From NCBI RefSeq assembly GCF_001542625.1, contig NZ_CP016279.1:7378001-7442000 (forward strand): a stretch of DNA of 64,000 nucleotides, written 5' to 3'. This document shows, one piece after another, positions 43,993 to 51,530 of this stretch. Made by a program: the position numbers and the translations under genes. Source of the DNA: Streptomyces griseochromogenes. Its GTDB lineage: Bacteria; Actinomycetota; Actinomycetes; Streptomycetales; Streptomycetaceae. The notes under the pieces were generated by a model. It searched no databases. It was not told the DNA's origin and saw only the letters and a program-made list of their open reading frames with translations. Each line of letters starts with the position of its first letter. Position 1 is the stretch's first letter.

Positions 43993-44877
43993 TCAGTGTC
44001 CGTCCAGGAACCGCAGCTTGTCGGGGTTGCGGATGAGATACACGGTGGTGACGCGGCCGTCGGCGAAGTCCACCTGGACCACACTGTCGGGTCTGCCCCC
44101 GGACAGGGTCAGCACCGCGAGAGCGCCGTTGATCTCGATGAGGCGGGCGGACAGATCGGGCGTGCTCCTGGCGGTGACGCCGACGATGAAGCGGCCCACC
44201 TTGTCCGCGGAGCGCAGGACGCGCACCGGCGCCTTCGCCTTGCCACCGCTGTCCGCGACCAGCCGGGCGTCGGGCGCGAGCAGGGACATCAGCCCCTCCA
44301 GATCCCCCTCGGCCGCGGCCGCGAGGAAGCGTTCGGTCAGATCGCGACGCTGGACGGGGTCGACCTCGTAGCGCGGCCGCCGCTCCTCCACGTGCCGGCG
44401 GGCCCGCCCGGCGAGCTGCCGTACCGCCGCCTCGCCGCGGTCGAGCAGCGTGGCGATCTCGGCGTACGGGTAGCCGAAGGCCTCCCTGAGGACGAAGACG
44501 GCCCGTTCCAGCGGTGACAGCGACTCCAGGACGACCAGCACGGCGAGGGAGACGGAGTCGGCGAGCAGGGCGCGGTCCGCGGTGTCGGGGACGGTGTCAC
44601 CGAAGTCGGTGACGTACGGCTCGGGGAGCCAGGGGCCGACGTACGCCTCGGCCCGCGTCCGCACCTGTCGCAGCCGGTCGACGGCCAGCCGGGTGGTGAT
44701 GCGCACGAGGTAGGCCCGCGGTTCGCGGACCTGCTCGCGGTCGGCGTGGGACCAGCGCAGCCAGGCGTCCTGGACCACGTCCTCGGCGTCGGCGACCCGG
44801 CCGAGCATCCGGTAGGCGACTCCCATGAGCAGGGGCCGGTGGTCTTCGAAGACATCGGTCGCGGTGTCTGCGCTCAC
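43993..44877 (-). CDS. ECF41-type RNA polymerase sigma factor with SnoaL-like C-terminal domain
   Basis: 294-residue extracytoplasmic-function sigma factor: region 2 (HRPLLMGVAYRMLGRVADAEDVVQDAWLRW), region 4 (LSPLERAVFVLREAFGYPYAEIATLLDRGEAAVRQLAGRARRHV), a linker with WLPEP (83-87), and a C-terminal SnoaL-like domain containing DSGGK (209-213; the group motif is DGGGKV). These are the ECF41 hallmarks, where the C-terminal domain replaces an anti-sigma factor. Start GTG at 44877. ECF41 genes usually sit beside a carboxymuconolactone decarboxylase, oxidoreductase or epimerase gene, and the divergent neighbour is an oxidoreductase. Confidence 0.9.
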   Translation of the reverse strand: MSADTATDVFEDHRPLLMGVAYRMLGRVADAEDVVQDAWLRWSHADREQVREPRAYLVRITTRLAVDRLRQVRTRAEAYVGPWLPEPYVTDFGDTVPDTADRALLADSVSLAVLVVLESLSPLERAVFVLREAFGYPYAEIATLLDRGEAAVRQLAGRARRHVEERRPRYEVDPVQRRDLTERFLAAAAEGDLEGLMSLLAPDARLVADSGGKAKAPVRVLRSADKVGRFIVGVTARSTPDLSARLIEINGALAVLTLSGGRPDSVVQVDFADGRVTTVYLIRNPDKLRFLDGH

Positions 44878-44997
44878 CGCCCCATCCCATCCGACACGCC
44901 CGCCGGTGTCCAGGCGGAATCGGCCCGTCCCGGAGCGGTCCGGATCACAATGTCCGCGGACCGCCGGTGGCCGGCGGCCGGGTCCGGGAGGTGACCG

Positions 44998-45651
44998 ATG
45001 CGGTACGCGGTGCTGGGCACGGGCGAGGTGGGCCGGACCCTGGGCGGCAGGCTGGTGGAGCTGGGGTACGAGGTGACCCTGGGATCGCGTACCAAGGACA
45101 ACCCGGTCGCGCTGGAGTGGGCCATGGCCGCGGGCGGCCGGGCGCACGCGGGAGCGTTCTCGGAGGCGGCAGCGGCGGCCGACGTGGTCCTGAACGCGGT
45201 GGGCGGCCGGGTGGCGCTCGACGCCCTTCGGGCCACGGGGGCGGAGCACCTCGCCGGCAAGGTCGTGGTGGACGTGTGCAATCCCCTCTCGTTCGAGGAC
45301 GGGCAGTTGCGGCTGGACCCGGTGGAGTCGGACAGCGTCGCCGAACAGATCCAGCGGGCCTTCCCCGACGCGCGCGTGGTGAAGGCGATGAACACGGTCA
45401 ACTGCCGGGTGATGGTGGATCCGGGGCGGGTTCCGGGCGAGCACGACCTGTTCGTGTGCGGTGACGACGCCGGCGCCAAGCGGCAGGTGACGGAGTTGCT
45501 CGGGGAGTTCGGCTGGCCGGCCGAGCGGGTGCTGGACCTGGGCGGGATCCGGTCGGCGCGGGCCATGGAGATGCTGCTGCCCCTGTGGTTCGGCCTCTTC
45601 CAGAAGTTCGGGCACGCGGACTTCAACCTCGAGGTGCGTCGTGCCCGCTGA
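44998..45651 (+). CDS. NAD(P)-binding oxidoreductase, F420:NADP-reductase-like
   Basis: 217-residue Rossmann protein: MRYAVLGTGEVGRTLGGRLVELGYEVTLGSRT (GxGxxG dinucleotide site with a Ser-Arg that favours NADP), VVVDVCNPL, VVKAMNTVNCRVM. It resembles NADPH-dependent F420 reductases and related small dehydrogenases. Start ATG behind GGGAGGTGACC. Divergent from the ECF41 sigma factor, whose regulon commonly includes just such an enzyme; I could not see the ECF41 TGTCACA/CGTC promoter in the gap. Confidence 0.85.
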   Translation: MRYAVLGTGEVGRTLGGRLVELGYEVTLGSRTKDNPVALEWAMAAGGRAHAGAFSEAAAAADVVLNAVGGRVALDALRATGAEHLAGKVVVDVCNPLSFEDGQLRLDPVESDSVAEQIQRAFPDARVVKAMNTVNCRVMVDPGRVPGEHDLFVCGDDAGAKRQVTELLGEFGWPAERVLDLGGIRSARAMEMLLPLWFGLFQKFGHADFNLEVRRAR

Positions 45652-45753
45652 GGCCGCACACGGACGACACACCCCGGCACCAGGGGCTACCCGTCGGTAG
45701 CAACTGCTGACAAACTGTCTACGGCGTCCCGCAGCCCAGACGAGGAGCACCTC

Positions 45754-46584
45754 ATGTCCGCCACCGTCTCCTTCCCGGTCCCCACCCCGCACGGCCCGAA
45801 GGACGTGGCCGTCTCCTACGCGCGCGTGGGCCGCGGTGAACCGCTGGTCCTGCTGCACGGCATCGGCCACCACCGGCAGGCCTGGGACCCGGTCGTGGAC
45901 ATCCTCGCGACGGAGCGCGACGTGATCGCCGTGGACCTGCCGGGCTTCGGCGCGTCCCCGAGCCTGCCGAGCGGTCTCGCCTACGACCTGCCCACGACCA
46001 ACTCCGTGCTGAGTGCCCTGTTCGAGACACTGGAGCTGGACCGCCCGCACGTGGCCGGCAACTCGCTGGGCGGCCTGCTGGCCCTGGAACTGGGCCGCGA
46101 GAAGCTCGTGCGCTCCGTCACGGCGCTTTCCCCGGCCGGTTTCTGGACGGAGGCCGAGCGCCGCTACGCCTTCGCCGTGCTGCTCACGATGCGGGGCATC
46201 GCCCGGCGGCTCCCGCTGCCCCTGGTGGAGCGGCTGTCGCGCACGGCGGCCGGCCGTACCGCGCTGACGAGCACCATCTACGCCCGTCCCGCGCGCCGTT
46301 CACCTCAGGCCGTGGTCGCCGAGACGCTCGCGCTCGTGGAGGCCACCGGGTTCGACGCGACCCTGCGGGCGGGCAGCACCGTCCGGTTCACCGACGATCT
46401 GCCGGGCGTGCCGGTGACCGTGGCCTGGGGCACCCGGGACAGGCTCCTCGTGCGCCGCCAGGGCGTCCGGGCCAAGACGATCATTCCGCGCGCCCGGCTG
46501 GTGCGGCTGCCCGGCTGCGGGCACTGCCCGATGAACGACGACCCGGCGCTGGTCGCTCGCGTCATCCTCGACGGCAGCCGCTGA
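45754..46584 (+). CDS. Alpha/beta hydrolase
   Basis: 276-residue alpha/beta hydrolase with oxyanion HGIGHHRQAWDPV, nucleophile Ser in AGNSLGGLLALE, a likely acid in VAWGTRDRLL and His in LPGCGHCPMNDDP. No signal peptide. Start ATG behind GAGGAGC. Substrate unknown; the fold covers esterases, epoxide hydrolases and C-C hydrolases. The 3' part overlaps the extended convergent transporter frame. Confidence 0.87.
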   Translation: MSATVSFPVPTPHGPKDVAVSYARVGRGEPLVLLHGIGHHRQAWDPVVDILATERDVIAVDLPGFGASPSLPSGLAYDLPTTNSVLSALFETLELDRPHVAGNSLGGLLALELGREKLVRSVTALSPAGFWTEAERRYAFAVLLTMRGIARRLPLPLVERLSRTAAGRTALTSTIYARPARRSPQAVVAETLALVEATGFDATLRAGSTVRFTDDLPGVPVTVAWGTRDRLLVRRQGVRAKTIIPRARLVRLPGCGHCPMNDDPALVARVILDGSR

Positions 46585-47502
46585 CCGGCTCGGACGCAGC
46601 GCACCGGAGCCCAGGGCGACCCCGGTCCCCACCAGGGCACTTCCCGCGGCCTGCGCGGGCCCGTAGGAGCCGGTGCCGACGAGCGGGGCGGTACCGGCGG
46701 CGGCCACCGGGATGAGTCCGGAGAACAGCGTGGCCCGCTCCGTGCCGAGCCGCTGCATGCCCATGTACCAGCACACGAAACCGACGACGGTGACGACCGC
46801 CGCCTGCCACAGCAGCGCGGCGGCCTCGGTGGCGTCGGGTCGACGCAGCCACGCGCGACCGTCCAGGACCGCACCGGCGAGCGCGGCCTCGACGGCGGCC
46901 ACGGCGCACACGGTCGCGGACAGCAGCCGCGGCCCGAGCGGCCGCAGCACCGGCGAGGCGAGGATCGCGAACCCCGCCTCGCCGCCGAGCGCGCACAGGG
47001 AGAAGGCGATCCCGGACCCGTCCGTGCGACCCCAGCCCTGCACGGTGAACGCTCCGACAGCGACGAGCGACGCGCCCAGGAGCACCGCGCGCCGCGGACG
47101 GCGCCCGTCGAGGAGCGGGACGAGGACGGCCACCACGACCGGTGCGCAGCCGACGAAGACCCCGGGGACCGCGGGTTCGGCGCCGCGTTCGGCGGCGATG
47201 ACGACCAGGTTGAAGCCGACCATGCCGATGCCCGCCAGCAGGGCGAGGCGGACCCACTGGCGAGGATCGAGCGCGCGCAGCCGCGGCACCGCGTCCCGCC
47301 CCGCGAACGGGACGAGCAGCAGACAGGCCAGGGCGTAGCGCAGGAACTGGCCGCCTGCCCAGGGGTAGCGGCCCAGGACGCTGTTGGCGGTGAAGGAGCC
47401 GCCGACGAGCACACAGGCGAGAGCGGCGAGGAGGGCACCGCGGGCCGTGCCGGCCCGCGTTCCGTCGGTCGTGGTCGTCGCGCGGGCGGTAGTGACTTGC
47501 AT
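46300..47502 (-). CDS. EamA/DMT-family transporter with an extended 3' end
   Basis: 400-residue frame. The first about 305 residues are a normal ten-helix EamA drug/metabolite transporter (GGSFTANSVLGRYPWAGGQFLRYALACLLLVPFAG, FVCWYMGMQRLGTERATLFSGLIPVAAAGTAPLVG). After GSGALRPSR the frame has no stop and runs about 95 codons antisense through the convergent hydrolase gene, giving a polar His/Arg/Pro-rich tail that looks non-natural. Either the natural stop was lost or the overlap is tolerated. Divergent from a MocR regulator, its likely controller. Confidence 0.8.
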   Translation of the reverse strand: MQVTTARATTTTDGTRAGTARGALLAALACVLVGGSFTANSVLGRYPWAGGQFLRYALACLLLVPFAGRDAVPRLRALDPRQWVRLALLAGIGMVGFNLVVIAAERGAEPAVPGVFVGCAPVVVAVLVPLLDGRRPRRAVLLGASLVAVGAFTVQGWGRTDGSGIAFSLCALGGEAGFAILASPVLRPLGPRLLSATVCAVAAVEAALAGAVLDGRAWLRRPDATEAAALLWQAAVVTVVGFVCWYMGMQRLGTERATLFSGLIPVAAAGTAPLVGTGSYGPAQAAGSALVGTGVALGSGALRPSRSAAAVEDDASDQRRVVVHRAVPAAGQPHQPGARNDRLGPDALAAHEEPVPGAPGHGHRHARQIVGEPDGAARPQGRVEPGGLHERERLGDHGLR

Positions 47503-47549
47503 GACGGTGACGCTAGAGAGCGCGGCGGTCCGGATTAAGGTCCACTTCC

Positions 47550-48980
47550 ATGACGTCATCGGGGACCAATGCGGGCGGCCTCGCGGGCTCGGCGGCCTGG
47601 GAGCTGCTGCTGCCCGCCGCCTCGGCACCGGCACGCGCGCGTGGCCGAGCGCTCCAGGCTGCGCTGCGCGAGGCGATCCGCTCCGGCCGGCTCGCGCCGG
47701 GGACGCGCCTGCCGTCCAGCCGGGACCTGGCCGCCGACCTCGGCGTGTCGCGAGGCCTGGTCACGGAGGCGTACGAGCAGCTGACGGCCGAGGGGTATCT
47801 GCGCAGCGGCCGGGGCGCGGGCACCTGGGTGAGCGACGCGGTACGAGCCGCCCGCCCCCGCGCGCGTGACCTCGCTCCCCGCTCCCCCGGCGCCGATGTC
47901 GATTTCGTCCCGGGCACTCCGGATCTGTCACTATTCCCGCGGGCCGCCTGGGCCGCCGTACAGCGCGCCGTGCTGGCCGAACTGCCGCACCACGAGCTCG
48001 GCTACCCGGACCCGCGCGGACTGCCCCGGCTGCGCACCGCGCTCGCCACGCTGCTCGCCCGTCGCCGGGGCGTGGTCGCCGACCCGGAGCGGATCGTGGT
48101 GGTCTCCGGTGTCGCCCAGGCGAGCGCCCTGGTCGGATCCGTGCTCCACGCGCGCGGGATGCGCACGATCGGGGTCGAGGACCCGGGCAGTCCCCAGCAC
48201 GACGGCCTGTACGCGGCGGCCGGTCTGGGCACCGTGGCGCTGCCGCTGGACGAGGACGGCCTGGCCCTCGGCCCGCTGCGCGCATCCGGTGTACGGGCCG
48301 TGGTGACGACGCCCGCCCATCAGTACCCGACCGGGATCGCGTACTCCGCGCGCCGCCGCGCCGAACTGCTCGACTGGGCGCGGTCGGTGGACGGCCTGGT
48401 GCTGGAGGACGACTACGACGGGGACTTCCGCTACGACCGCGCTCCCGTGGGCGCCCTCCAGGGCCTCGATCCGGAACGCGTCGCCTACATGGGCTCGGTC
48501 AGCAAGTCCCTCGCGCCCGGGCTGAGGCTGGGCTGGCTGCTCGTACCCGCGGCTCTGGCGGAAGAGGTGGTGGAGCGCAAGCGGACCTCGGACCTCGGCC
48601 ATCCCTCTCTCGACCAGGCACTGTTCGCACGCTTCCTGGAGCGCGGCGACTACGACCGGCAGTTGCGCCGCTGCCAGCGCGCCTACCGCGAGCGGCGCGA
48701 CGACCTGGTCGCCGCCCTGGCCGAGCACTTCCCCGACGCGAGGGTGTCGGGGATCGCGGCGGGCCTGCACGCCATCGCCGAACTCCCCGAACGGTACGGC
48801 CCGGAGGACGACTTCCTGAAACGCGTCGCCGACGCGGGGATCGCCGTACGCCCGCTCAGTGCCTGTACGCACGCGCGTGCCGGGGAGGACGGTGTGCGGC
48901 TGGTGCTCGGGTACGCCCATCTGCCACCGGCCCGGATCCGGGCGGGCGTACGGCTGATGGCACGGGCGCTGGCGGGCTGA
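47550..48980 (+). CDS. MocR/PdxR-type GntR-aminotransferase fusion regulator
   Basis: 476-residue regulator: an N-terminal GntR winged helix (ALREAIRSGRLAPGTRLPSSRDLAADLGVSRGLVTEAYEQLTAEGYL) fused to a class I aminotransferase-like domain that binds PLP (VVTTPAHQYPTGIAYSARRR, LVLEDDYDGDFRYDR, YMGSVSKSLAPGLRLGWLL, with the Lys of SKS). Such proteins sense PLP or amino-compound aldimines. Paired GGTCC boxes 12 bases apart lie just before its start (47527-47531, 47539-47543). Divergent from the EamA transporter. Confidence 0.92.
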   Translation: MTSSGTNAGGLAGSAAWELLLPAASAPARARGRALQAALREAIRSGRLAPGTRLPSSRDLAADLGVSRGLVTEAYEQLTAEGYLRSGRGAGTWVSDAVRAARPRARDLAPRSPGADVDFVPGTPDLSLFPRAAWAAVQRAVLAELPHHELGYPDPRGLPRLRTALATLLARRRGVVADPERIVVVSGVAQASALVGSVLHARGMRTIGVEDPGSPQHDGLYAAAGLGTVALPLDEDGLALGPLRASGVRAVVTTPAHQYPTGIAYSARRRAELLDWARSVDGLVLEDDYDGDFRYDRAPVGALQGLDPERVAYMGSVSKSLAPGLRLGWLLVPAALAEEVVERKRTSDLGHPSLDQALFARFLERGDYDRQLRRCQRAYRERRDDLVAALAEHFPDARVSGIAAGLHAIAELPERYGPEDDFLKRVADAGIAVRPLSACTHARAGEDGVRLVLGYAHLPPARIRAGVRLMARALAG

Positions 48981-49011
48981 CCGGATCCCAGCGGCGGCCC
49001 GGCGGCCCGTT

Positions 49012-49033
49012 GTTCACTTGTGGTTCGCGTGCG
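49012..49033 (+). promoter_or_regulatory. PHO box (PhoP binding direct repeats) upstream of phoD
   Basis: Two adjoining 11-mers, GTTCACTTGTG (49012-49022) and GTTCGCGTGCG (49023-49033), match the Streptomyces PhoP direct-repeat unit (GTTCACC-type). They lie 66 bases before the phosphatase start, where PhoP activates transcription under phosphate limitation. Confidence 0.75.
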
Positions 49034-49098
49034 CGCCGCAGCGCACCAGTAGGTGTGGCTCTGCACACTGGCCGGATCCCTTTCCTGGAGGCGCAGCC

Positions 49099-50685
49099 AT
49101 GTCCCACCGTCCGTTTCCCGGCCGCCGCAGCGTGCTGCGCGGCTCGCTCGCCGCGTCGGCGGCCCTGACCCTGCCGGCCGGCCTCGGCGCGGCGCCGGCG
49201 TTCGCGCTCTCCGGGCGCCCCGAGGCCGGCTGGGGCGTGCAGACGGGCGACGTGACCGCCGACTCGGGCCTGGTGTGGGTGCGTTCGGACCGGCCGGCCC
49301 GGATGATCGTGGAGACCTCGGCGACCGAGTCGTTCCGCAACCCGCGCCGATGGCACGGTCCGCTGCTGGGCGCCGACACGGACTTCACCGGCACCACCCG
49401 GCTGCACGGCCTGCCCTGCGGCGAGCAGATCCACTACCGGGTGCTGCTCGCGGACCCGGACGACCCGCGCCGCACCGGCGAGCCCGTCACCGGCACCTTC
49501 CGCACCGTCTCCCGGCACCGTCGCGACGGCGTGCGGTTCCTGTGGTCGGGCGACCTCGCCGGCCAGGGCTGGGGCATCAACCCCGACCGCGGCGGCTACC
49601 GGATCTACGACGCGATGGCGAAGCTGGACCCTGACTTCTTCCTGTGCAGCGGCGACAACATCTACGCCGACGGCCCGATCTCCGCCACCCAGGCCCTGCC
49701 CGACGGCAGCACCTGGCGGAACGTCACCACCGAGGAGAAGGCGAAGGTCGCCGAGACTCTCGCGGAGTACCGGGGCAACTTCCGTTACAACCTGCTTGAC
49801 GAGAACCTCAGGCGCTTCAACGCCCAGGTGCCGTCCATCATCCAGTGGGACGACCACGAGGTCCGCAACAACTGGTACCCGGGCGAGGTCATCGCCTCCA
49901 CCGACACCCGGTACACCGAGAAGAGCATCGACGTCCTCGCGGCGCGGGCCCGGCGGGCGTTCAGCGAGTACTTCCCCGTCTCCACGCTGCCTCCGGGTGC
50001 CAAGGAGGGCCGCGTCCACCGCGTCCTGCGCCAGGGTCCGCTGCTGGACGTGTTCGTGCTGGACATGCGGACCTACCGCAACGCCAATTCGACCGACGAC
50101 CAGACGGTGGACCCGCAGGGCATCCTCGGCCGTGAGCAGCTGGAGTGGCTCAAGCGGGAGCTGTCCCGGTCGCGGGCCGTGTGGAAGGTGATCGCCGCGG
50201 ACATGCCGCTCGGCCTGGTCGTGCCCGACCCGATGGAGAACAAGCCGAACTTCGAGGCGGTGGCGCAGGGCGACCCGGGCGCCCCGCTGGGCCGTGAGCT
50301 GCAGATCGCCGAGCTGCTGCGGTTCATCAAGCACCGCCGGATCACCGGCACGCTGTGGCTGACGGCGGACGTCCACCACACCTCGGCCCAGCACTACCAG
50401 CCCTCTCGGGCCGCCTTCACCGATTTCGAGCCGTTCTGGGAGTTCGTCTCCGGTCCGCTGAACGCCGGTGCGTTCCCGGCCAGCGCGCTGGACGACACGT
50501 TCGGTCCGGAGCGGGTGTTCGTGAAGGCGCCGACGGCGTCGAACGTGTCGCCCGCGGGCGGCTACCAGTTCTTCGGCGAGGTCGACATCGACGGCGGCAG
50601 CGGCGAACTGACGGTACGTCTGCGCGAGCAGGACGGCACGGTGCTGTTCACGCAGACCCTGCAGCCGGGCCGGGTCGGCCAGTAG
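49099..50685 (+). CDS. phoD: Tat-secreted PhoD-family alkaline phosphatase/phosphodiesterase
   Basis: 528-residue exported phosphatase releasing phosphate from organic phosphoesters outside the cell. The N-terminus has a twin-arginine signal (GRRSVLRGSLAASAALTL, cleavage near AFA at about 36). The metal-binding PhoD domain shows WSGDLAGQGWG, DFFLCSGDNIYADGP, IIQWDDHEVRNNWYPGE and LTADVHHTSAQHY. Start ATG at 49099 behind CTGGAGG. A PHO box upstream indicates PhoR-PhoP control. Confidence 0.93.
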   Translation: MSHRPFPGRRSVLRGSLAASAALTLPAGLGAAPAFALSGRPEAGWGVQTGDVTADSGLVWVRSDRPARMIVETSATESFRNPRRWHGPLLGADTDFTGTTRLHGLPCGEQIHYRVLLADPDDPRRTGEPVTGTFRTVSRHRRDGVRFLWSGDLAGQGWGINPDRGGYRIYDAMAKLDPDFFLCSGDNIYADGPISATQALPDGSTWRNVTTEEKAKVAETLAEYRGNFRYNLLDENLRRFNAQVPSIIQWDDHEVRNNWYPGEVIASTDTRYTEKSIDVLAARARRAFSEYFPVSTLPPGAKEGRVHRVLRQGPLLDVFVLDMRTYRNANSTDDQTVDPQGILGREQLEWLKRELSRSRAVWKVIAADMPLGLVVPDPMENKPNFEAVAQGDPGAPLGRELQIAELLRFIKHRRITGTLWLTADVHHTSAQHYQPSRAAFTDFEPFWEFVSGPLNAGAFPASALDDTFGPERVFVKAPTASNVSPAGGYQFFGEVDIDGGSGELTVRLREQDGTVLFTQTLQPGRVGQ

Positions 50686-50691
50686 GACGAC

Positions 50692-50711
50692 GCGGGGCCG
50701 CTGGGCCCCGC
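50692..50711 (+). terminator. Hairpin after phoD
   Basis: Perfect 8-bp stem GCGGGGCC / GGCCCCGC with a 4-base loop, seven bases after the phoD stop. No strong T tract. Confidence 0.5.
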
Positions 50712-50845
50712 ACCTCCAAGCCGTGCCGCGCACCGGCGTCGCCGTCCTGGGCGCGGCACGGTTCCCAGCCCTGCGGGCTTCCCCCGACGGGCGATCGTTT
50801 TCGCAGGTCAGGCCGATTGTCAGTGGTCGCCTCTACGGTTTTTCC

Positions 50846-51441
50846 ATGACGCGATCACTGGGCTGTCGCCCTGCTGGGCATGGCGCCGGCGGACGCGGCA
50901 CCCGAGGTGTACGAGGAGGTGCTTCCGCCCGTCCCCGAGCCCACCCGGCTCGCGCCCACGCCGCGGACGGCGCAGGAGCTGGCCGAAGAGATGGGGGCGC
51001 TGCCGGCCTCGGGCGGAGACGCGGCCGCGTTCGAGCGGGCGCTGGACGGTCTGATGCGGCACACGTATCAGGGGCACGGGCCTGCTGGAGCCGGCGGAGC
51101 TGGTGGCCCGTCTCGCCGAGTACCGACGTCTGGACGCCCGGGTCGGCGCCTGCGACTTCGCCCAGGCCCTGCTGCGGATACGCAGAGACGATCCCGCGGC
51201 GGCGGAGGAGGCGGCATCGCGGGCGAAGGCGCTCGGCACCCGGGAGGGCGCACGGCTCGCCCGCCGGCCGACCGCCGATGGCGCGGCCCCGGGCGGACGG
51301 CTAGCCCGTCGGCTGCGCACCGGCGCCGCCGCTCCGGAGCAGGCAAGGCGCCGGACCAAGGGCATGCGGATCCTCGTGGAGCCGGAAGAACGACGTGGCT
51401 CTCGGTTTCCGGCCGGAAGGGCCACACGCATCAAACAGTAG
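50846..51441 (+). pseudogene. Truncated, frameshifted DUF6493-like pseudogene
   Basis: Two well-biased coding pieces in different frames. The first (about 50862-51068) reads LLGMAPADAAPEVYEEVLPPVPEPTRLAPTPRTAQELAEE and FERALDGLMRHTYQG. The second (about 51074-51300) reads TGLLEPAELVARLAEYRRLDARVGACDFAQALLRIRRDDPAAAEEAASRAKALGT. Both recall segments of large streptomycete DUF6493 proteins that are normally several hundred residues apart (from memory). An internal deletion with frameshift near 51070 and loss of both ends explain what is left. No function is expected. Confidence 0.55.
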
Positions 51442-51462
51442 AAAATCCAACAAAAAGGGCGG

Positions 51463-51504
51463 AAGCATGCTTTACCCATCGGTCACAAACCGTTCGTGAT
51501 CACG
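51463..51504. promoter_or_regulatory. Two palindromes in an AT-rich promoter region
   Basis: AAGCATGCTT (51463-51472) and CGTGATCACG (51495-51504) are perfect 10-bp palindromes in the short AT-richer gap before the ACT-GNAT gene. They are candidate regulator sites; nothing identifies the protein. Confidence 0.4.
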
Positions 51505-51530
51505 CAACACCGTTCCTTCACAGTGAGTGC

